64,000 bases of DNA from Micractinium sp. NFX-FRZ (taxonomy: Eukaryota; Chlorophyta; Trebouxiophyceae; Chlorellales; Chlorellaceae): assembly GCA_029339195.1 (NCBI GenBank), contig JAPTJF010000203.1, forward strand, positions 1-64,000. The letters are read 5' to 3'. The notes beneath the pieces were generated by a model, which was given only the letters and a program-made list of their open reading frames with translations, ran no database searches and was not told where the DNA came from. Positions 1 to 10,325 of this stretch are shown here, one piece after another (position 1 is the first letter of the stretch; every line of letters starts with the position of its first letter). The position numbers and the translations under genes are program-made.

Positions 1-74
<74 letters not shown>
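1..74. repeat. Homopolymer run of 74 G
   Basis: The first 74 bases are G without interruption. Such runs at a window or contig edge are usually sequencing or assembly artefacts, or the edge of an unresolved GC-rich repeat. It lies where the 3' part of the minus-strand channel gene would continue, so that gene cannot be completed. It is not a green-algal telomere repeat. Confidence 0.9.
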
Positions 75-75
<1 letters not shown>

Positions 76-423
76 GGACAATGAGCGGGGTGCACGGTAC
101 AGGGGTGCGAGAGGTGGTTTAGGGGCCATCTCGCATTAAATGATGACGCCGGGGTAGGCTTCAAGTCGAGGCAGCGCGCCGGGGCATGTTGCAGGGGGCG
201 GGGTTCACGGTGGTATGGTGAGGAGGTGGTTTGGGGCACTCGTGGTCTGCGCTGCTGCCAGGCCGCTCACCGTTCAGCCTGTGCCGGAGGACCAAAACCC
301 ACCCACGCTCACAACAGCACGTGCAAATCGGCCGCGCCCCCGCCACCACCGCCCGACACATCAACGGCAGCAGCTGGCCAGCAATCGACAGTGTGTGTGT
401 GCGTGTGCACACAGGCCACTCAC

Positions 424-3400
424 CATCCAGCAGGTGCAAGAGGTGAGGGTGCGGTAGGTGCAGGGGAAGGTGCGCAGCACCTCCTCGTGCTCCTGCGGGG
501 CCACACGGTAACCAGCGCCATGCCAGCCAAGTACGAATCAATCAATGGAGACTGGAGGGAGGCGGGGCTGGGCAGGGGTGAGGCCCCCGCATGTATTGCC
601 AGAAGCCGGCAATGCCCTGCTGCCCTCTGCTTGCGTTGCTGCCGGCAAGGCAGCCGCCCATACTGATGTCGCGAATGGTCCCACCACGCCTCGCCAGACC
701 CAGCCCCCTCACCCCACCCTCAGCCCCCACCTGCAGCAGCACGCTCTCCCCGATCACGGCGGGCCCCTCCAGCCGCTCAGCTTCGTGGTACTGGTACAGC
801 GCAAGGACCTCGCCTGTGGTGAGGGCGCAGGGATCGGGAGGCAGGGCGAGATGACGCGTACACTTGAGATTGGCATGGCGCACAGTGGGAGGCCCGCGGT
901 ACCGCGCAGAACCGCGGTACCGGCGCCAACGATGGCCAGGGGGGCCGAATGCTTTGAGGCAATGCTGCAAGAACTTTTGGAAGCCTCCCGCTTGCCCTCC
1001 AGTGCAACAACCAATGCGAGTTGTGTATTGAGCAGTCCAGTATCTTGCACACAGCTTCCACCCAGCTTCCACCCACCTTCCACCAGGAGCCAGAAGCGGT
1101 CTGCGGGGTCCCCCTCAGTCACCAAATCGTGACCCGGTCCAAACCTGCAAAATATGGGTTCAAACAGCCAGCAGGGAAGCACAGAGGGAGCAATGGGAGG
1201 GATGGGGCCAGGCGGGAAGGTAGCAGCCAGGCAGCAGGTGCTTTGGCGCTTGCCGTGCTGGGCAGATTGGAGCTATCAACCGCACATCTGCTCCCCACCT
1301 AGCTGAAGTAATGCAGGAGGCCAGCAGGTAGAGTGTTTCAAATTGTCTCTAGCTCATCATGTGCTCAGCCAGTGTGCATGCTCTAACCAGTGTTCACAGG
1401 TTACGGCTCTAACCCCCAATCGTGCACTGATTTGGGCATCCCCGTCATCGCCCCTCACACGCACTCCCACCTGAAGGGCGTCATGCGGGAGGCCAGCAGG
1501 TATGCCAGTATCTGGTGTCTGCCCTGCTGATCACACTGGATTCAAAAGCAGTGTTGGCCCTTTCAGTATCAGTAACCGCCCCACCTGAAGGGCGTCATGC
1601 GGGAGGCCAGCAGGTAGAGGGTCTTGTCGTCCAGCTCGCGCAGCAGGGGCACCTTGCTGCATCGAGGAGAGGAGGGGGCACAGTGATGACGGATCAGGCA
1701 CGGCAGGTGGCATCAACAGCGGAGTGGGGATGCTTGTCCAGCTCAAGAAGCAGGGAGCACCTTGCTGCAGCGGGAATGGGAGGTGGCAACGGCGACCCCC
1801 CCTGCTCAGTGAGGGCCAGCAGTAAGGCGATACCCACGCCAAGCGGGCGCTCATGGAGCCGCCCCCCTGCCGCCAACTTCCCACGGGACCCTCTCTAAAC
1901 CTATCCCCCGACCCTCGTGCCGAACACCGCCCCGCCCGCACCTCACCGCCCGCCCCCAAGCGGCGCCCCTCACCCAAAGATGCCCTTGCAGGCCTGCCAG
2001 GCCACCTCGTTGCGCAGGGCATGCGGCAGCTCCTGGAACAGCACCGTCTCCTCCTTCACCTCGTGCTGCCGCACCCACACCTGCAGGGGGCAGCTTTGGG
2101 GTGTGGTTGGAGCGTGTGGTACCGTGCTGCAACTCCTGGAAACACAGCCTCCCTGGCGTGTGCTCTGACGGGGTGGAGCTCGCCGGCAGCACGTGCCGCA
2201 GCAGCGGCATAAGGATGCCGCTTGCCTGCCGTTACCAAGGGACAACTCAACGTGCGCGCACAACCTCTCTGGTGCACGTCCATCCATGCGCACATGCATC
2301 CCAGAGCACGCACCTCTGCGTAGAAGGTTTTGATGCGGCGCTGCAGCTTGGGAGGCAGCAGGTTCTGGTGCATCCATCGCTCCACGCTCTGCAACACGGC
2401 AAATGGATTGGATGGACAGGTAGGTAGGATGAACTCGGGCCGGCTGTGGCAGGTATTATTATTCGTGCAACAAACAGTAAGCAAAAGTGGCTTCCCGCTC
2501 TGATCCAGAGGGGCAGCAGGTGCTGACTGATGTTCTGACCAGCATGGTTGTCGGGTTGGCCCAACCGGAGACCCCAACACTGTGCCCCTCTGACCTGCAT
2601 CTTGTTGCGAAACGCCTGCACGCGCCGCGCGCTGCGGTTGGCGTGCTGAAGTAGCTCGCTGCAGGGTTGCGGGGCAGGCAGGGGGAGGTGGTGTGGGGGC
2701 AGGGGATGGAGCAGGTACAACCCCCAGGCCGTCCTCCCTCCTCGCTCCCTGCCCCCATCAAACCCTCCTTTTCCTGCTTCTGGAAGCTGCATGCATCAAT
2801 GCAGGACATGGCAGCCTGAGTCGAAAGCGCCACCAAAGCTGGCCGGCCCCCCTCCCCCTCCCCGCCACCCCGGCTCTCTCCCCTCTCCGCCGTAGATGAG
2901 CAGGCCGAAGAACAGTGCACATTCCGCCTCCCGCTGCACCCCACCAGAATCCCTGCTGCCTTTCCTCTGTTCACAAGCACACCCTTGCCAGCCCCACTTG
3001 ATGCTTCCCACCCCACCAAAGTTACTGCCGCCTCCCTCTTCCCCACCCCTACCGCCTTCCCTCTGTTCCACTTGCACGCCCTTGCCAGCCTCGCCTGATG
3101 CTGGAGATGAGCAGGCCGAAGAAGAGGACGCCGCACACCTCAACAAGGATGACCACAAGTGTCTCCATCTCGTTGGCGGGCACAATGTCGCCAAACCCAA
3201 CCTGCAGCGGGCACAAGGGGGTGCTGCGGTCAGGTGCCTGCCTGCCTGCCCGCCCGTTCAGCCGATGCACAGCGTGCCAACGTCGTTGGTTGGCACGTCG
3301 CCGCCAAACCCGACCCGCATTGCACAGGCAGGGGTGTTGCAGTCAGGTGCCTGCCTGCCCATTGAACAGGTCCCCCGCGTCTCAACAGGAGGGTGGGGTG

Positions 3401-5971
3401 GGTGGGTGGGTATGCATGCGGGGGTGGGGCTTGGCTGTGCGGTGGCACCCAGGTGTGCATGTGAGTGCGAGCGGGGCAGCTCGGGGCAGCTCTGGGAGAG
3501 AGCCCAACGGCAGCTGGGCCCTTGGCGCTGCCGCCATCCTGGCGAGCAAACCACGAGGAGAGCACAGTGTTGGGAGCGCACCGTGGCAATGGTGCTGAGC
3601 GCCCAGTAGCTTCCAGAGAAGTACAGCCAGATGCGGCTGACCTGGCGAGCCTCATCTGTGGGCGGTACACAGGCGAGGGGGCACACGGAAGCAGTGGGAA
3701 GAGTTGGTGGCAAGTTGGGCAGTCAGAGGCAGCTGCTGGCTGTACAGGAGGTGGTGCAGGGGAGCTGGGTGCAGGGTTGATCAAGACAGCCGGGGAGGGA
3801 GGTGGCCTGGGGAGACGAGGAGGCACATGACAGCATCTTGCATGCGGGGTTGGAGCACGGCGCAGGTCGAGCGTGCGCGGCCAGCTCGGCGCAGCACAGT
3901 GCCCCACATGGCATAGTGCAGCCCAGCGCAGCGCAACAACTGCAGCGCAGCGCAGCGTGCTGAGCATGGTGCAGCGTGCACACCTGGTGTGAGCGGCGAG
4001 AAGCCGTCTGCTGAGTAGCGCCGTATGTAGGGCTCGTAATAGTTCACCCACGTGTCCTCCCAGCCCTGCGCCCCAGCGGTGAAGTTCCTGCAACGGTTTC
4101 CAGCGAGGTGGCACCGGGACGGCGAGCAGGAGCGTGGGTGCGGCGGCGGACCGCGCAGCGCACTATGGATGGGAGGACAAGTGTGGAGCGCCGCTGCGGG
4201 GGAGTGAGGCCACGTGCTCACGCCAGAATAGCAGCCACCCAGGCAGGCATGCTGTTCAAAACTTCTCGCCACAGGCAGGCAGGCTGCCCAAGCGGGCTCA
4301 CCACAGGCAGCCCAGGAAGTTTACTACCACCTGCAGGCGGGGCGGAGAAAGAGAGGAACAGGCAAGGTGTTGAGGCGCCCAAGGGCGAAGAGCAGGCAGG
4401 GGATGGCGAGCGAGCGGCGTGCTGCGGCGGCAAGCATCATCCTCTTGGTCACTCAGCACCGCATGCCCCGCAGGATGTTTCGCTGTCAAGGCCCCAGCAG
4501 GCAGTGCAGCACAGCGCTGCCCAGCGCCCCGCCCTCACCGCAATCATGTACATGAGGTAGAGCAGGCTGAGGAAGGTCTGGTTGCGCAGCCACTTGAAGT
4601 AAGGGGACTGTACAGAGGGCGGGGAGGGGCGGGGTGGGGCAGCAGGGTGACGTGGCCACATGGTGCGGGGTGTGCGGCGTGGTGGAGCGATGCGGGCCAG
4701 GGACAGGGAACAGAATGCACCACCTGGAGGCACACACAAGCTCCCACGCTCGAGGTGCAAGTGAAGCGCGTGCCCAACGAATGCTCCCATTCCCTCACCG
4801 CCCCCTGCACCGCCTGCCTCCCCCCACCGCCACTTGGTGAGGGCAGGCGCACCTCCAGCACCCGTGTGGCATAGGTACATGCCCCGCTGGCTGTAGCTTT
4901 CAGGCACAAAAGCAACGCTGCGGCTCAAACCCAGCCACAGCAGGCGCACCTCCAGCACCAGTGTGGCGTACACTCCGTTGGTGAGAAGCGACATGATGAG
5001 GCGGGAGACGCGGAGGAAGCGCATCAGCCTGCGGTTTTCAAGGGTATTCAGGGCCCAGGGTTTTGGGCTGTGGTGTGTAGGGGGAAGCGCATCATGAGGA
5101 GCCTGTGCACAAGTGAAGGGACATGATGAGGCGGGGGACGCGGAGGAAGCGCATCGGCTTGCGGTTTTTAAGGGTATTCAGGGCTTAGGGTTTTAGGCTG
5201 TGTGGTGCAGGGTGAAGCACAAGAGACTGTGCACAAGTGAAGGGACATGATGAGGCGGGAGATGCGGAGGAAGGGCACGGCCTCTGAGGGGGACAGGACA
5301 GGGGCATTCTCAGGATCAAAGGGGGGAGGGTGCAGGGTGACTGAGTGGACAGGTGGGTGGCTGGGCGAGCTGGAGGTTGCATGGCCAGCCCGGGGTTTGT
5401 GCCCCTGCACCCAATGTCTGCGCCCGGCAGTGTGAACACCACCGACGCCCACCTGACGAACCCCAACACTATCAGGAGCTGTGCACTGGTAGAGGGAGCG
5501 GAGAGGCCCTGCCCACCCGCCTGCCTGCCCACCAGTGCCGGCCCAGCACCCAGTACCAAGTAAGCAAAAATGCCCGGCAGTGGGGCGGGCAACCCCACCG
5601 GATGACCTCCATCACAATCAGCGCTGTGTCTGGGTTGAAGGAGTGGATGTGCTTCCAGGCCACGATGAGCGCGATCTGCATCGCCCAGGCAGCGCAGGAC
5701 AGCATGTCCACGGTGAAGGAGAACTGCAGGCGGGGGGGTGGAGGGAGGGGTGGAGGGAGGGAGGGCGCGGCGTTGTGAGTTTGAGACGTGGGGTGAACAC
5801 GTGGGGAAGGGCGGCAGGGAGCTTGGGAGCTTGGCAGGGAGGGTGGTCCGTGAGAGCGGCGGGCGCAGGGGTCGCCAGTGGGCCAGCAGCTTGCGTGCAG
5901 ACCCTCCAACACACACACGCACACACACGCAGGCTTTGCTGTGGGAGTCTCTGCGTGGCGCACACACGCCC

Positions 5972-6006
<35 letters not shown>

Positions 6007-8862
6007 AGCGCTGCTTTTCGAGTTGAGATGGTATCGGGCCGCGGCGCGGTACACGCACGTGCACGCGCTGCTCACCGAGTTGAGATAGTGGCGGGCCACC
6101 AGGCCTCCGTTCATGACCAGCAGCTTGCGGGTGCCGCAGGTGGCGATGAAGCCGACGTGCAGGGAGGCAATCATGTCGAGGAAGAAGATGCCGCCTGCAG
6201 AACAGCGGGGGCCGACAGGACCACAGTCGGTGAGAGGATGGGGATGGGCAGCGGGCCGAGGGGGCTAGTCGGCAGATGGATGCATGCCTGGCCTGCTCAC
6301 GAAACAGGAGGTCGGCAGAGGGATGGCCCATCAGGGTTGCAGAAGGATGCATCGATGCATAACAACCTCACACGGTAAGGGAGCAAGTGCCCCAATCATC
6401 AATCCACCGTTCAAAGAGAGGGAGTCGTGGATGGGTGGCCCAACTGGCCATGCAGCAGGGTGCATGCAACCGCACAGTTTCGCATGATGTACTAAAAACG
6501 CCTACACAGTACTAAAGGTATTGTGTGCTGCACCCACCAAAGAGAAAGTCACAGATGGATGTCCAGTTGGCTTCGTAGAAGGATGCATGGCACACAGTGT
6601 GTTTTACCTAACTCAGTGAACTGCTCACCAAAGAGGAAGTCGCAGATGGAGGTCCAGTTGGCCTCGTAAAATGAGGTCCACATGCCGATGGAGATGGGCA
6701 CCACAAAGGCGGAGTAGGTGAGGTCCGACAGCAGCACCAGGGTGGACCACAGCGTGTACACCGTGCTGTCGGGGCGCATCTGGGGGCGGGGTGGCAAGAG
6801 GAAGATGTGTTTGTTAGGCTGGACACCAGCGTGCACAGCGTGACTGCTGAGCTTTTGGTCCTGCATGATCCGTCTAGGTCGGCGCGCACCGTCGCGCTGG
6901 GCCATAGCGCGCACAGCGTGCCGTTGGGGTCAGGATGGAGTGGGGAGGAGGAGCGCAAGAAGATATGAGGCCCAGGGCAGATGGACCTCCCTCGCCCACC
7001 AGCCACAATGGGCAGCCCCACCAACCACTAGTGCCTCGCCTACGCCAGACCGTGCAATCGTAAAGCCCGAGATCCTCCCCACCCACCCCAGCCCACCATT
7101 GGCATCCCAAGCACGGAGCTGTACTTGTGCTTCTGCCGCCGCCGCCGCCGCCCCGGCTGCTGCGAGGGGTTGCGCACGTAGCTGTCCATCTTGCTGGGGG
7201 GCAGGTGGCTGCGCAGCAGCCGCTTGTCGGCTGTGCCAGCCATGTCGACTGCACAGCATGGGGTGCGGGGTGGGGCACGCTGGGTGGGTTGGTGGGCAGG
7301 CACAGCACGGCGTGGAGTGCGGCCCACATGTTGGGGCCAGGCAGGGGACTATGACGAGTGTGTGCGAGCGCGTGGGCAGCCCAGCGCTGGAAGGGCACTG
7401 CGCAAGCAATGCAGCACGATGCGCCTGCGCCTGCAAGTGTGATGACCTGTCATGCAATGCCCCAGCCGCCTGTTCTGCACACCGCCGCTCCCGCTGCGCT
7501 GCACTCCTGTCTTCTAGTCACCGTGCACTGCCCACACAGCCCCTCCCTCTTCCTGCGCAGCAGCCCCGAGGTTGAGCAGCAGCTTGTCAAACCCTGACAT
7601 GCCTTCTCTCAAACCAGCAGCTTGGTCTGCAAACAGCACCCCTACCCGCCAAGCCCCTCTCACTGTGCAGCAGCCCGGTGTTGAGCAGCAGGCCCCGCTT
7701 ACCAACTGCCCACCACCTATCTGAGGCGGCCTCTGCTGCTCACAGCACCTCTTACCTTTCACCCCCCCTCATTCCCCTCCCCCGGCCGCACCCAGCCCCT
7801 CTCACTGCGCAGCAGCCCCAAGATTGTGCAGCCGCATGTCACGCTCTACATTCCCTTCTCTCAAACCAGCAACTCGGTCTGCAAACAGCACCCCTGCCCG
7901 CCCAGCCCCTCTCACTGTGCAGCAGCCCCGTATTGTGCAGCAGCTTGTCAAAATCCTCTTTGGACAGGGAGGAGGAGCGGGTGACGAAGCGGCGCAGCGG
8001 GCCGCCGTCTGCAGGCAGCACGGGCAGCACGCACAACAGGCGGTGGGGACATCAGCGTGTTGCGGCGCAAGCAGGGGCTCTACCTGGGAGTGCGTGCCCT
8101 GAGGTCACTGTGTCAGACTGAGAGTTCTGTGCTGTCGTGCATAGAATGGAGGGCCTGCATGATAAAACTGTGGATGTACTGGACCCGCCCTGCCCGACCC
8201 TGACTTGGCATCCTGGCGCCTGCTTCCTTCCCCCACTCACCCTCTGGCTGCACAACCTGGATGTTCTCCACATCGTCGCTGGCGCCACTCAACGTGGTGG
8301 CAGTCATTGCGCTGGCTCGGCCCAAATTCGGGGGCCCGCCGCCGCCGCCGCCGCCGCCGCCGCTGGCGGTGCTGCCTCCGGGACTGGCCGCCAGCGAGCG
8401 CCTCAGCAGGATGCCCGGGCGTGCGGGCAGCGGGACCGCTGTCCCACCTGCTGCTGCTGCTGCTAAGCCCTGTGCTGCTGGAGGGGGCGGGCCGGAGCTG
8501 CCGTCCTGGCCCAGCATGTGCTCAGCATCGCCTGGCTTGGCTGCCGGCAGCGGGCTGGGCCTCACGCCGTCGAGCACGTCAGCCACCTCCCTGTCCCGAT
8601 CGTATAGGCCTGCAGGGATGGAAAGCAAAACAGGCGGGGGCTGTGACAGGCTCAAAAAGCTGTCGGCAGGGAAAGACGGGCGGCAGCAAGAAAGCCAAGG
8701 CGTTGGCCAACGTCCCGCCGGGGGCGCGGGGATGGCGCAGCACCCACCGTCTTGCAGGCGAGAAAACTGCTGCTCGATTTGGTCTGCATCAGTATCCTGC
8801 TCAATCAAGGCACGCTCATGTGCCTGCATCGCCGCATGGAAGCTGCAGCAGCAAGAGGCCAT
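424..8862 (-). CDS. Voltage-gated K+ channel with cyclic-nucleotide-binding domain (3' end incomplete)
   Basis: Six-transmembrane potassium channel of the plasma membrane or an endomembrane, EAG/HCN/plant-type superfamily. Nineteen exons join in phase (2055 nt): 8748-8862, 8241-8609, 7916-8008, 7097-7248, 6629-6779, 6076-6194, 5599-5723, 4950-5028, 4539-4607, 4302-4330, 3984-4087, 3582-3655, 3095-3201, 2595-2658, 2314-2388, 1974-2080, 1585-1656, 1077-1144, 731-813. The first ~240 residues are cytosolic and low-complexity; S1 (VYTLWSTLVLLSDLTYSAF) lies in exon 5, S2 in 6, S3 in 7. S4 (LMRFLRVSRLIMSL, Arg every third residue) is exon 8. The selectivity filter TVGFGD spans exons 12-13, and S6 follows (VLFFGLLISSI). 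Then come a C-linker (LPPKLQRRIKTFYAEV) and the CNBD (VTEGDPADRFWLLVEG, then GPAVIGES). A terminal candidate exon, 424-492, carries EHEEVLRTFPCTYRTL, but its join to 731-813 is unresolved; reading past 731 gives TIRDIS, which also fits the CNBD. The intron after exon 13 has a GC donor. Many introns hold degenerate exon copies. Confidence 0.88.
1296..1621 (-). repeat. Three tandem copies of a CNBD exon border
   Basis: The coding copy (about 1581-1621) ends the exon reading LLASRMTPFR. Near-identical copies of its 3' edge, donor GT included, lie downstream in the intron at 1468-1502 and, more diverged, at 1296-1335. Confidence 0.85.
2895..2920 (-). repeat. Echo of the S6 exon in the following intron
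   Basis: The minus strand reads ALFFGLLI, matching VLFFGLLI of the S6 exon at 3095-3201. Frame and donor are not kept, so this is a decayed partial exon copy. Confidence 0.75.
3281..3368 (-). repeat. Echo of the selectivity-filter exon
   Basis: This segment matches 3164-3262 over the filter exon edge and adjoining intron. Translated on the minus strand it reads VGFGGDVPTNDVGTL against VGFGDIVPANEMETL in the gene. The extra Gly displaces the filter Asp, so the copy would not make a normal filter. Confidence 0.8.
4847..4880 (-). repeat. Echo of the 3' edge of the S4 exon
   Basis: The minus strand encodes YATRVLEV followed by the donor GTGCGC. The exon at 4950-5028 ends YATLVLE with the same donor, so a second donor-containing border lies about 95 bp downstream. 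Confidence 0.75.
4991..5280 (-). repeat. Triplicated S4 voltage-sensor segment
   Basis: Three tandem copies of the S4-coding edge with flanking intron: 4991-5100 (used in the model), 5121-5215 and 5243-5280. They read MRFLRVSRLIMSL, MRFLRVPRLIMSL and PFLRISRLIMSL on the minus strand. Copies 1 and 2 are closely similar, including the intron stretch before the acceptor, so that duplication looks recent. The extra copies lack a clear donor. Confidence 0.85.
5453..5487 (-). repeat. Echo of the 3' edge of the S3 exon
   Basis: The minus strand reads LLIVLGFVR followed by GTGGGC, next to ALIVMEVIR and GTGGGG at the true exon end (5599). It could act as an in-frame 33-nt micro-exon, since the phases fit on both sides. 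Inclusion would insert 11 residues just before S4, against normal family spacing, so I treat it as a decayed copy. Confidence 0.65.
5977..6055 (-). repeat. CA microsatellite and echo of the S2 exon end
   Basis: A (CA)14 tract lies at 5977-6004. Beside it, 6017-6055 reads ARYHLNS on the minus strand, matching ARHYLNS at the end of the S2 exon (6076-6194) but without the donor. Confidence 0.7.
6326..6590 (-). repeat. Echoes of the S1 exon end
   Basis: Bases 6531-6590 keep the exon end almost intact: FYEANWTSICDFLFG plus a GT donor, about 95 bp after the true exon end at 6629. Two weaker, shorter copies follow near 6418-6470 and 6326-6360. Confidence 0.8.
7540..7950 (-). repeat. Four tandem echoes of an N-terminal exon end
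   Basis: The exon at 7916-8008 ends FDKLLHNTGLLH and a GTGAGA donor. Copies of this edge and the following intron recur at about 7540-7600, 7650-7690 and 7790-7830, the best reading FDKLLLNLGAA. The repeated block of roughly 85 bp includes the donor. Confidence 0.8.
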
Positions 8863-10325
8863 CACATCACAGGATGCAGGGGTCAACGTAAGTAGAGGCA
8901 TTCAGCGGCCTTCCTGGCAGCGGCGGCCCGGCGGTGACAGGCACTTTCGGCTGCAAGGAGCAGGCAGCAGTTATGCCGGCGTCCAACATGATCCGCCAGC
9001 TTACCGCGACATGCTGCCGCTGCTGCAGCACTTCTACAGCAGCTCAGAGCGCAGGTCCCGGTAAGTTTACGTGCGGGGCGCTCCACCCCATACTGGGCTG
9101 TGTCGAAGCACAGTGCATTCAAATACGCCGTCTGGGCAATGCGGAAGAGCAGCCGATACTACCAGGCCCGAAACTCGAAGAGGTGCTGGTGAAGCCCTTA
9201 GCTCACAAGTGCCGCACAAACAGGCGCCATCGAGCTTCACGTGTTGTGAATTCGAACCCTACAGCGCGGCGATCGAGATGAAGACGTCTTTGCGTGGCGC
9301 TGGCGCCAACGGCGCCGCTGCCACTCGGAATCACCCCTCAAGGGCACATGAAGCTGCCTGTGCAACCCTAAGCAAGTCATCATCACTGTCTGAAATCTTT
9401 TGCATTGCCTCACCTCACAAACCGCTCCCCCACCCACAGTCTGTGGCTGTCCTCGACCGCCTGCTGTCCTTGCGCTGTCCTTGCACAGTGTACAGGCATG
9501 TGTTACAGCAGGCCAAGCCCTGTCACTATAGGGCGGCGGTTGGACGCAAAAAAAATGGCAACGCACGAAATGATGCCAACGATGGCGTTTTGGTGAGGTG
9601 GAGGGCACAGAACCTGGCGGGGTGGTGCAACAACAGCGGGGGCAGCGAGGCAGCAGCAAACAGTGCAGTTGCCAGGCGCCGTGCCGGTGTGTGTCAAGCA
9701 GTGCACAGGCCACAGGAGGGGGTAGGGGAGGGATCTCTGGATGCAAAATTGCACATGTGTGCAGGGAGGGGGGGGTGGAGGGGGGCAGGAGGAACAGGGT
9801 GAACAGGGGTGGGGAGATACAGCGGGGCCAGGCGGAGCAGAACGAAGGAGGGCGGTGGTGGTACACGCGGGGGTCTGCCTGCCGTTCCCGCACTGAGGTG
9901 CAAGGGCGGCGCCAGGGCGAGGGGGCAGGCAGAGGCAGGGATGGATGGGCACTCGGGAGGGGCACTTTGCGCGGGCCCGGGCAGCAGCACGAGGTAGCAG
10001 CAAAGCAGTGTGGGAATAGGGTTGAAGGGTACAGGCCGGGGCCGGCTGGTTGGCTAGCGGCGCGTTGTGAGGCAAGGGGCGGGACGAGGAGGGAAGTCAT
10101 GCGCATGAGATGAGATGCAGGAGGGGGGAGCTGGAGGAAGCTGGAGGGGAGGCACTGAGGAAGCTGGGGGGTAGTGTACAGGCAGGGGTCCTAAAGGCGA
10201 GAGTTTGCAGGGTGCAGGGTGGAGCCATGGAGGGGCCAGCGGGCAACTTAGTGTGGCCAATTGCAGAGGGGACGGCCAGCAGAGCATGTCGCAGTGCTGG
10301 CCGGCGCACAACATGCGCCGGTGCA
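8863..10325. other. Intergenic region, no gene supported
   Basis: This holds the upstream region of the channel gene and the 3' flank of the phosphatase gene. Open frames on both strands are long only because GC-rich DNA lacks stops; none has a recognisable motif. A minus-strand TGTAA (9503-9507) may be the phosphatase poly(A) signal, though it is 820 bp from the stop. Confidence 0.6.

Noticed and set aside
1..74. Telomere
   Set aside because: Pure G, without the T/A bases of any plant or algal telomere repeat.
5472..6005. Cys/Val-rich minus-strand frame with poly-CV
   Set aside because: Translation of the CA microsatellite running into the real S3 exon; only the S3 part is coding.
9071..10113. 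Protein-coding gene between the channel and the phosphatase
   Set aside because: Open frames on both strands overlap, contain no recognisable motif, and do not form a splice chain; composition alone explains them.
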